Origin: CALMFT01 sp035333525
Lineage (GTDB): Bacteria > Patescibacteriota > Gracilibacteria > Absconditabacterales > Absconditicoccaceae
Direction of reading: 5' to 3'
Assembly (NCBI GenBank): GCA_035333525.1
Contig: DAOQQF010000049.1
Location: 1 to 5,995, forward strand
Length of the DNA stretch: 5,995 nucleotides
The notes beneath the pieces were generated by a model. It worked only from the letters and a program-made list of their open reading frames with translations. It was not told the DNA's origin and made no database searches. Position 1 is the first letter of the stretch, and each line of letters begins with the position of its first letter. Position numbers and translations under genes: made by a program. This document shows positions 1 through 5,995 of the stretch, in pieces.

Positions 1-36
1 TGGAGACCTCTGCTCTACCAACTGAGCTAAGACCCT
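1..36 (-). tRNA. tRNA-Trp (anticodon CCA), 5' part only
   Basis: The minus strand from position 36 down to 1 reads as the first 36 nucleotides of a tRNA: a 7-nt acceptor strand (AGGGTCT), TA linker, D stem GCTC/GAGC around an AGTTGGTA loop, a spacer A, anticodon stem strand GAGGT, then loop bases C-T-CCA. The anticodon therefore falls exactly at the window edge as CCA, which reads UGG. The layout closely resembles known bacterial tRNA-Trp. The 3' half lies outside the window, so acceptor and T-arm pairing cannot be checked. It lies downstream of, and in the same direction as, the eight-gene cluster. Confidence 0.9.
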
Positions 37-57
37 ACACTCTCGTTTGGTGTTAAC

Positions 58-85
58 CTAATAATTATGTTTGACTTGGATTCAA
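58..85 (-). promoter_or_regulatory. Weak candidate promoter for the tRNA
   Basis: On the minus strand TTGAAT (85-80) and TATTAG (63-58) are 16 nt apart and lie a little over 20 nt upstream of the tRNA 5' end. This resembles a sigma-70-type -35/-10 pair, but AT-rich DNA yields such matches easily and the -10 is poor. Confidence 0.22.
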
Positions 86-100
86 GATTAGATTAGGAAA

Positions 101-131
101 ATTCACCAAAAGGACTATACTTTTAGTGAAT
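101..131 (-). terminator. Possible intrinsic terminator after the gene cluster
   Basis: In the minus-strand transcript an 11-bp stem forms between ATTCACTAAAA (131-121) and TTTTGGTGAAT (111-101), with a 9-nt loop. One pair is a U-G wobble on this strand and a C-A mismatch on the other, so the hairpin fits minus-strand RNA better. The stem runs into TTTTCC. The stem is AT-rich and the U-run short, so efficiency is uncertain. It lies 46 nt past the last stop codon and ahead of the tRNA, where a terminator is expected. Confidence 0.5.
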
Positions 132-154
132 TGATTCACCGAAAGTCTCATCCC

Positions 155-188
155 ACTATCGAAGATCTCCAGAAAACTACTCGATAGT
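155..188 (-). repeat. Inverted repeat over the stop codon of the last gene
   Basis: ACTATCGA (155-162) and TCGATAGT (181-188) are perfect 8-bp inverted arms around an 18-nt spacer that contains the TAG stop (177-179) of the racemase-like gene. No U-run follows in the direction of transcription, so it is not a standard terminator. It could be an mRNA 3' structure or chance. Confidence 0.35.
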
Positions 189-806
189 TACCTTTTTCAT
201 CGTGTCTATCTTGAATTTCAGATATCATCGATCAAGTGGTATAATAGTATCTACAGCATAGTCACGAAGTTTTTTGAGGTCGGTCTTGATGAGTTTGCGA
301 ATAAACCATCGTCTAGGAAGTTCGTAGAGATGCTGTCGATGATTGGTTGCTATCGGATACAGAGGAAAGTTAAGTTGAAAATGTTTGTTGTGTAGTTGTT
401 TTGCAGAAGGCTGGTATAATTCTTTCAGTTTATCTCGATATCACCTCAATTGATCAATATGACTACGATAACCTATCACTCCTATCTTACCAACTTTGGA
501 ATAAGGAAGTATATGACCGAGAATATAAGGAGTAAAAACAGGATACAGTGTTCGTTTGGAGATCAAAGAAAGTTTTATATGATCCCAAGCAAGTTCATAT
601 ATAGGAGGCACCACTATTCCATCATATCATGCTGGATCAATAGTATTTACTAAGAAAATAAGTCTTTGTAAGCTATCATCCCGAGACATGGCTCACCATG
701 AACCATATTGGGTGTCCAAAAAAGTCTGACACTGATGTCATGCAGTAGTGAGAGATCAACATATATGTAGATCACTTTGGAGAGAACCTATGATGACAAG
801 TTTCAT
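177..806 (-). CDS. Diverged glutamate-racemase-like (MurI-fold) protein, probable non-racemase
   Basis: Translation with UGA = Gly gives 209 residues from ATG 806 to TAG; the start overlaps the previous gene by 19 nt. Collinear segments resemble MurI: TFLDTQYG (28-35) with the GDT..PYG region, YDGIVVPP (61-68) with the first-Cys strand (AIVIACNT), YPVF then KIGVIG (107-112) with the RIGVIGT strand, FPLYP (147-151) with CPLFVP, and VDTIIPLDRGYL (185-196) with the DTLILGCTHYPL strand. The N-terminal DSG motif and both catalytic cysteines are absent, being replaced by GSL, PP and LD. It is shorter than typical MurI (about 265 residues). Racemase activity is therefore unlikely; a binding or regulatory role is only a guess. 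Six codons are CGA/CGG, probably Trp (e.g. residues 42, 85, 124, 157). The fold assignment is by eye, and another Asp/Glu-racemase relative is possible. Confidence 0.5.
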
Positions 807-1441
807 GAAAGTTGTTGGTTGATAATTCATTGATAAATATGTAATAAAGGCATCATTTCATCAGCACTCTTACTACTCAGTACTCATTCAATAAGTTTGA
901 GTCTTTGATAATTGAAGCCTATGGCAGAAATAATATTTTGGACCATAGTACGCTGACCATCATTGATAGACGTTGTGAGATCAACCACCAATACAGCTTG
1001 TTTTTCAATAATCTTTGCTCTAATTTGTTTTAATTTAGTAATATAGGTCTTTTTGGTATTTGAAAAAAGCTTCGCCTCCATGGTATTGATTCACTCAATA
1101 GTGTTTTGAATAAATAGATCAAGATCATTACGATTTTTGACCAATGTTTTTCTTACCGAAAGATTGTATGAGGTTGTGCTACCCGAAAGCATATCAATTT
1201 GTTTGATTATATCTTGCTTTCTAGAACGCATAGTCGATATCATATCCAAACAATTTCTTGAATAAGGATGAGTGTTGGTTGTGATAGTTAATACTGATCC
1301 ACTAAATGAACAATAAAACTGGGGTTGAAAATATCAGATACTCTGAACTCGTCATCAAAATCCTAACCATACCGTCATCATAATGGTCAAGATGATAATA
1401 ATGTTGATGTATCTTTGTATCATAAGTATAGATAACAGCAT
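788..1441 (-). CDS. Membrane-anchored helical protein of unknown family
   Basis: The gene encodes 217 residues from ATG 1441, which directly abuts the TAA of the Nudix gene; an in-frame ATG at 1423 would give 211. I chose the first because of the direct stop/start contact, but the second is equally plausible. The N-terminus has a hydrophobic segment (about residues 8-26 of the long form, rich in I, M, L) ending in a Gly-rich GFGG, which fits a signal anchor or uncleaved signal. A short polar part with two Cys (about 44 and 64) follows. From about residue 65 to 190 the protein is rich in K, Q, I and L with heptad-like spacing, suggesting long helices or a coiled coil. I do not recognise the family. 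It contains seven UGA codons and one CGA (1349-1351). Outward-facing topology is inferred. Confidence 0.8.
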
Positions 1442-1924
1442 TTAAATAGCGATTGTATTAATCATATTCTGCTTATCAATATATTTTTGAATAGTATTAT
1501 GTGCTTCACGAAATACTGCTCTTAGATCCTTATAAGGGACAAGAGTAAGAATCTCTGACAATGTTGCTCGCTTATACTGTCATGTGTGTCACTCTGTATC
1601 CGCAATATTAACAGCTGTGGGGTTACCGTTATAGTAGACCAAAAAATAAGAAATTGATTTATCGATTGATCATTTACCAAAATTCATATTTTTTAATTCT
1701 ACTCATCCAGAAAGCTTAGTTTTGATAGTAAATGAATTAATATCCATCCCTGTTTCTTCTGAAACTTCTCTCACGCAGGTATATTCAGCTTGTTCGTTTA
1801 TTTTAGGCTTACCTTTTGGCGCAACTCGTTCAATCTTTCCTGACAAGGCCCTTCTTTTCATGACAAAAAAGAGTGGTTGTCATGAAGATAAGGTATATAC
1901 TATTCATCCAATTGATTGAATCAT
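1442..1924 (-). CDS. Nudix hydrolase
   Basis: 160 residues. The Nudix box G-x5-E-x7-REVSEETGM is complete at residues 38-60, with the metal-binding REVSEE intact. The N-terminus has the usual SIGGIVY strand followed by PLFFVMKRR. Such enzymes hydrolyse nucleoside diphosphates linked to another group; the APKG lead-in and overall size fit Ap4A- or (di)NTP-type members, but the substrate cannot be told. Six glycines are UGA, including those of the first strand (residue 7) and residue 74. Two CGA codons (residues 33 and 119) sit where the family has Trp, just before xxPKG and at the start of the WxxLxE-like segment; the gene has no TGG. Start ATG 1924 lies 30 nt after the transporter stop, without a ribosome binding site. 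A TTG start a few codons upstream in the same frame cannot be excluded. Confidence 0.9.
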
Positions 1925-1954
1925 TGATACACACTGAAAAAATAAATTCAAAAA

Positions 1955-3157
1955 CTACTCTTCAACGTTTTCATACAGTATAGTGATAATCACTGCAATA
2001 GGTATAGCAAGTATTACACCATTTATACCAACGGTCATTCATCACAAAACCATGCACAAGAAAATAACTACTGGACTAATTCCAAGTTGTCTTTTGAACA
2101 ACAACGGTATGAGAATATTATTTTCAATTCGCTGAACACAAAATACGGTAATACCAGCAACAAGTACTCCCCATCGTCATTTTGCTACTGCCCCCATAAT
2201 AATAACTGGTATTCATCATAACGTAGGTCCTATATAAGGTATCAATTCTGTGAGAGCTGAGATAGTAGCCAATGATCATTTATTGGTAATATGAACTCAC
2301 AACAAATGTATGATCCACAACGAAACATACATAGTAATACCGATATATAATCACAATAAAATCTGAGTCTTGAGCCAAAATCAGAGTTTCTCATACAATA
2401 AGGTGATTTTTTTGTGAGCGACTGGAGAATTTCAACTAACCCTATAAATAAAACGCACAAAATGTGTTTTTTCAATACTCAATAGTACCGATAAGGTAAG
2501 TACAAAACCAATTTGCACCAAGGTAGAAATAATTCATCATACCGTACTTACTACTATAGTGCCGGCATCTTTAGCATATGAACTCATTGATGACACAATA
2601 GCACTAATATTATTTTGAAGGAATGACTGAATAGTAGTAAGATACTCAGGTTGAGCAATATCAAGTCACCATGATTTAAGATAATGATAAAGTGTATTAT
2701 GAGTAATAAGTTGTTCAAGTGTATTTGTTTTTAGAGAGGTTTCCAAATGTTGTGCGTATTGTAACAACGTCCCAATGAGATCACCAACTTGGTTTACAAT
2801 AAAAGGAATCATAACTAACACTCCACTCAACAACAGTCCAATCAGAATAAGATAGGAAAGAATTAGAGCAAATCGTCTTTTTCATGTTCTCGTTTCAAAA
2901 TAAGTGATCAAGCTCTCTATAGCAATAGCTATCACAATTCAGGTAAACACCAAAAGTACTCGATCAAAAATCGAATATACAAACCATCATATACCTACTA
3001 CTACAACTCATATGATCCAAAACATCCAGGATGTATGATGAGGTGATTGACTATTGGATCACAAAGGAGAAGTATCCAAAGATGGATCAAATAACTCTTT
3101 TTTTCAAGCAGTATGTATTGCTTCTTGAATAGCCTTTAGGGTATCTTGAATAGCCAT
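1955..3157 (-). CDS. AI-2E family (PerM-like) membrane transporter
   Basis: 400 residues, a usual length for the family. An N-terminal cytoplasmic stretch (1-43) precedes two helices (about 44-64 and 67-86), a third at about 97-121, a long soluble segment (about 122-200), and a C-terminal block of helices from about 207. Family signatures are clear in the C-terminal half: LIPYIGPTLGGIP (305-317), VQ-x-IENNILIPLL (341-353), LGISPVVIF, and GGMTVGINGVILAIPIAVI near the end. Members export small molecules or ions; the substrate here is unknown. There are 19 UGA glycines, including GG pairs at 207-208, 314-315 and 372-373. CGA codons occur at residues 66, 95, 328 and 343; 343 lies in VQ-x-IENN, where relatives have Q, F or W. 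Start ATG 3157 is 26 nt after mltG. Confidence 0.93.
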
Positions 3158-3183
3158 GATACATTTCAATAAAAGTGTAAAGA

Positions 3184-4209
3184 TTATTTAAGGAAGTTCT
3201 GTTTATTTTCATTATGTTGTTGGAGAGTAGATCCATAATGAATAGTTCATTCACTATCATGAAGATAATACAAATAATTCGTTTTATGATAAGTTAATAC
3301 TCATGCGAAGGTATACACTGATGGATTAGATATAGGCGTAGGAGGCAAGCCAGCATTTGTTCTTGTATTGTAAGGGTTAGACTTATCATACAGATGTTTA
3401 ACAATAAATGAAGGTGTACATTGGTCATAGGTTATCGACTTACCATAACACAAGGTAACATCCGCACCGAGTTGCATTCATTCCGCAATTCTATTCAAAA
3501 ATATCCCTGCAATAGTTTGCTTATTCTGATTATCTTTTTCTTCATTTTCAATAATGCTCGCAAGTTTTACAATGCTATATGGCGACATTTTGAATACAAA
3601 ACCATCATTGGCTAGTTTACGAGAAAAATCAGTAAATAAAGTAGGATCTGGACCTCGAACTTTGGTATAAAACGCATCAAGTTGAAGTTTAATAAGTTGT
3701 TCAGGTAATGATCATTTATTGGCATCAAGATGATAGGTATCAGGATACAAAAATCACTCCAATGAGGTAAGCTTTTCTGGCAAAAAAGTAAATTCAGATC
3801 TTACTGTATCAATAAATTGATTATTGGTAACCAACGATCTATATTCACCAGATTGTATAAGTCCTTTACGAGATAAATAGGTATCATAGTCCCATGATGA
3901 TCGTCACTCCAAAAAGGTGACTTTGACAGTAATAGGTTTTGGAGCAGTAGTAATAGTATTTAAAAAGGTATGATATGATAGCGATTTATCTACTCTATAG
4001 ACTCCTGGATACAGTGTAGGCGTTTTTTGATAGTTAAGCTTGAGGAATATTTTGAACGTAATACGATCCCACCATGACATGTGTGACAAGAATGTTTGAT
4101 ACGTATCTCATTGTTTGACCACCACATCACGGTCCAATGAAATACGATTAGTTATATATCACATAACAAGAGCTATCAATACAAGTATAACAATTCTTCA
4201 TAATTTCAT
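3184..4209 (-). CDS. mltG: Endolytic murein transglycosylase MltG (YceG-like)
   Basis: 341 residues. MltG cleaves nascent peptidoglycan glycan strands at the outer face of the cytoplasmic membrane and so sets strand length. A single N-terminal transmembrane anchor spans about residues 5-20. The YceG domain follows: VTFLEG (97-102), LEGFLYPDTY (150-159), the catalytic-site motif LASIIENEE (216-224), in which Glu221 aligns by eye with the catalytic Glu of E. coli MltG, then IAGIFLNRI, MQLGADVT, and PYNTRTNAGLPPTPISNP (279-296), with a C-terminal YLYYLHD. Length is normal for the family. Nine glycines are UGA, including those of LEGF and AEGM. CGA at residue 103 follows EG, where MltG often has Trp (EGWT). 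Start ATG 4209 lies 9 nt after the upstream stop without a ribosome binding site. It implies that the cell builds peptidoglycan. Confidence 0.95.
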
Positions 4210-4218
4210 ATAATCTGA

Positions 4219-4731
4219 CTACAAAGTAAAAACTGGCTTATTAATTCATCATCATTCATGATCATCAGATCGATCATCTTTGGAGGATGCAATACGCACA
4301 GCACAAGATGAACATGTATACTGAAATGGTTTATAGAGTCACTGAAGTAACTCAATAATTGACTCTCCATGAATAGTATTATCACTATGTATAGGTATTA
4401 ACAATTCATTGTCTTTTTCAATAACAATGTTTTCTCATTCTTTGAGAGAAGATTGTATAAATCATGCGTGAAGCATCTCTGGTTTAGTCTGACATTCTTG
4501 GTAGAGCTGTTGACCACAGTAATCACAGACTCATTGGTAGATCAAGCTTGTTGGTTTCACCTGGATCACAAGCTCTGACTCACTAATAGAAGTAATTACA
4601 ATTGTTAATGAACCTTTTTCTACCAACGATCATGTTGTCCATGATAAATGTACCATATCATTTTTGCCTACCATATGAAGTAGGTCTCAAACTGGTATAA
4701 GATGATTATGATGAGTGTTCTTGTATTTCAT
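4219..4731 (-). CDS. Probable DUF177/YceD-like protein with two Cys pairs
   Basis: 170 residues; the start ATG 4731 lies inside the end of the upstream gene (26-nt overlap), which implies translational coupling. It has two Cys pairs: CDYC (69-72), after a beta-rich stretch with alternating hydrophobics (SLTIVITSIS, ELVIQV), and CSSC (140-143), preceded by an acidic IIELLQGLYKPF segment. This order (beta strands, C-x2-C, Asp/Glu-rich linker, an I..E.I.E...P helix, second C..C) resembles DUF177/YceD proteins, which are linked to 23S rRNA accumulation and often sit next to rpmF. No L32 gene follows here. The four cysteines may bind zinc. The C-terminus is charged, with three consecutive UGA glycines (160-162). 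No membrane segment is seen. The family assignment is by pattern only; it could be an unrelated zinc-ribbon-like protein. Confidence 0.85.
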
Positions 4732-5323
4732 TGCTAAATGTTTTTTGATGTTGTAAATGAGGTTCAATCAGTGATCTTACTTTATTCTTGGTATGATTAA
4801 CATCATGAACAAAATTGAGATGAATATCTCAACCACCTGCTTGATCACCTTCGGATAAAAATATCAAATCTCCATAATTAAAGATCGACTTAAATAGACC
4901 TGATGTATTTGACACTGAGACAGTTTTTATTTTATCAGCGTCAATTGTTCTACTGGTCCTAGTAAGCAATCATGTTTGATTATATGAGGCTATTTCTTGA
5001 ATAGTAACAATACAAAAATCCATCTTGTAATCTAGATATCTTTTGAATACCTTCCATCATCATACCACAACAACAATTAACATGAGTATACCCATGAGAA
5101 CCGATTTTAGATTATCAAGAGATGTGTCTCACGAATCCAATCACATAAAGAATCCAAGAATCAATAATATTATTCAGATAATCAGAACAGGAAATACACA
5201 ATACAAGATCCAAAATATCTTTGCTCTATGAATTACAAAAACATTTTCTTTGCCATACAGTCATACATATTTTGAATACACTTCATGTTCTAAATTGGTA
5301 TCAAAATTGGAAAGAAATTTCAT
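4706..5323 (-). CDS. Membrane protein with bacterial PH-like domain
   Basis: 205 residues. A cytoplasmic N-terminus (1-35) is followed by two transmembrane helices (about 36-61 and 73-89) joined by a short Gly/Ser/Asp loop, then a soluble domain (about 95-190). That domain has the pattern of bacterial PH (bPH/DUF304, YdbS-like) proteins: a strand FCIVTIQEIASY, then R-T-I-DADKIKTVSVSNTSGLFKSI, then FNYGDLIFLS and a final helix (HDVNHTKNKVRSLIE). Its role is unknown; such proteins are probably membrane-associated scaffolds. Eight glycines are UGA, including a GG pair in the second helix. The gene has no CGA or CGG; Trp residues 38 and 90 are TGG. It begins 31 nt after rsmI, and its end overlaps the next gene. 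Confidence 0.88.
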
Positions 5324-5331
5324 CTGTTTAT

Positions 5332-5355
5332 AATGTTTATAAAAATAAAAACATT
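5332..5355 (-). repeat. Small inverted repeat between rsmI and the PH-domain gene
   Basis: AATGTTT (5332-5338) and AAACATT (5349-5355) form a perfect 7-bp AT-rich stem around a 10-nt spacer, just after the rsmI coding end and 8 nt before the next ATG. No clear U-run follows. It might tune readthrough or initiation, or simply reflect base composition. Confidence 0.25.
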
Positions 5356-5995
5356 TAATCTGGTCTCAATCAAAGAACAAATTCTCCTTTTAGGATTATA
5401 CTCTTATCTTGAAGCTGTCAGACAATAGTGTCGATATTACCATAGATATACTGCTCATGAAACTTAGTTAATTCACGACCAATCATTACTTGTCAGACAA
5501 AACCAAGTGTCTTGAGTTCAACCAGTGTTTTTTCTATTCTATGAACAGACTCGTAACAGTAAATCGGATAAGGACTTTTTATAATATACTGCATCATTGT
5601 TTTTCTTCATTTTTTTTTGGGCAAAAATCATACAAAGGTAAACTCAGTTGTATCTCGATTTGATGCAACAACCAATGGTATTAATGCATTTGCTCCTGGT
5701 AGTACCTCAAATGGAATTGAGTGAATCCGACACTGTCTGACAAATGACTTTGCTGGGTCAGACAATCACGGTGTTCATGCTTCACAAACAAGTCCTACAT
5801 GACAATCTTTGGCCAGTTGAATATAACGACTCATCTGATTGTCAGACACGAAACTTGTAAAGGGATAAAAGGTTTTTGGTTTCAGCTTATAATCTATCTC
5901 ATACAACTGCATAAGTTTTTTGGTAGTCATTACATCTTCACAAAAAAAAATATCTAATTCACTCAAAAGTCTCATTGCTCTGAGAGTAATATCTT
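5355..5995 (-). CDS. rsmI: 16S rRNA (cytidine(1402)-2'-O)-methyltransferase RsmI, N-terminus outside window
   Basis: 212 residues are visible, starting at DITLRA, so roughly 10-17 N-terminal residues (the TPIGNLG region) lie outside the window. RsmI uses SAM to 2'-O-methylate C1402 in the decoding centre of 16S rRNA. Family motifs appear in order: ITLRAM..L, FFCEDVMTTKKL, VCEAGTPGLSDP (with both internal glycines of TPG-type positions encoded by UGA at 5775-5777 and 5766-5768), FEVLPGANA, FVGFLPKK, YESVHRIEKTL, IGRELTKFHE and KGEFVLG. The protein ends soon after the last motif at TAA, so at an estimated 225-230 residues it lacks the C-terminal extension of longer homologues (E. coli about 286). 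CGG (5727-5729) and CGA (5655-5657) occur at hydrophobic positions of the family, while the conserved HRIE and RELT arginines use AGA and CGT. It is the most upstream visible member of the cluster. Confidence 0.96.

Noticed and set aside
450..653. Plus-strand reading frames (also at 1722-1919, 3421-3615 and 5043-5231)
   Set aside because: Each lies antisense within a well-supported minus-strand gene, is short, and shows no family motif.
2242..2475. Minus-strand 77-codon frame with Cys-rich translation
   Set aside because: It is out of frame inside the AI-2E gene, whose own frame carries the family motifs across this stretch.
2271..3722. 16-bp identical sequence at 2271-2286 and 3707-3722
   Set aside because: Both copies encode the same short peptide NKGSL in frame in two different genes with the same codons; coincidence of codon usage is sufficient.
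177..5995. A run of pseudogenes broken by UGA stops
   Set aside because: The breaks are almost only UGA, fall on conserved glycines, and the frames resume without shifts; TAA and TAG occur only at gene ends. Recoding explains this far better than decay.
177..5995. UGA as selenocysteine or tryptophan
   Set aside because: The family positions are glycine, not Cys/Sec or Trp; dozens of UGA per few kb and the lack of any evident SECIS-like element after them exclude Sec.

Overview
The window comes from a bacterium that does not use the standard genetic code. In standard translation it looks like short broken fragments. If UGA is read as glycine, eight long co-directional genes appear on the minus strand. 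I count about 70 in-frame UGA codons; in the recognisable families they fall on canonical glycines, such as the TPG loop of RsmI and the GG pair in the AI-2E transporter. Only TAA and TAG end genes. This is the code of the Absconditabacteria (SR1) and Gracilibacteria of the Candidate Phyla Radiation. In addition, CGA/CGG codons occur where the families have tryptophan or a hydrophobic residue (clearest in the Nudix hydrolase), while conserved arginines use AGA, AGG, CGT or CGC. CGA/CGG = Trp together with UGA = Gly matches the code described for Absconditabacterales (NCBI table 37, from memory), so that order is my best placement. The DNA is AT-rich by eye.

Layout, in transcription order (right to left): rsmI, N-terminus outside the window (5355-5995); a two-helix membrane protein with a bacterial PH-like domain (4706-5323); a DUF177/YceD-like protein with two Cys pairs (4219-4731); mltG endolytic transglycosylase (3184-4209); an AI-2E/PerM-family membrane protein (1955-3157); a Nudix hydrolase (1442-1924); a membrane-anchored helical protein of unknown family (788-1441); and a diverged glutamate-racemase-like protein without the catalytic residues (177-806). 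A possible terminator (101-131) follows, then a tRNA-Trp(CCA) cut by the window edge (1-36).

Spacing is tight: overlaps of 26 and 19 nt, one direct abutment, and gaps of at most 31 nt. This suggests one operon. Its contents combine translation (rsmI, YceD-like) with the cell envelope (mltG, PH protein, AI-2E protein, anchored protein, MurI-like protein). None of the visible starts has a recognisable Shine-Dalgarno sequence. I see no plus-strand gene, mobile element or CRISPR array, and no gene-free stretch longer than about 140 nt.
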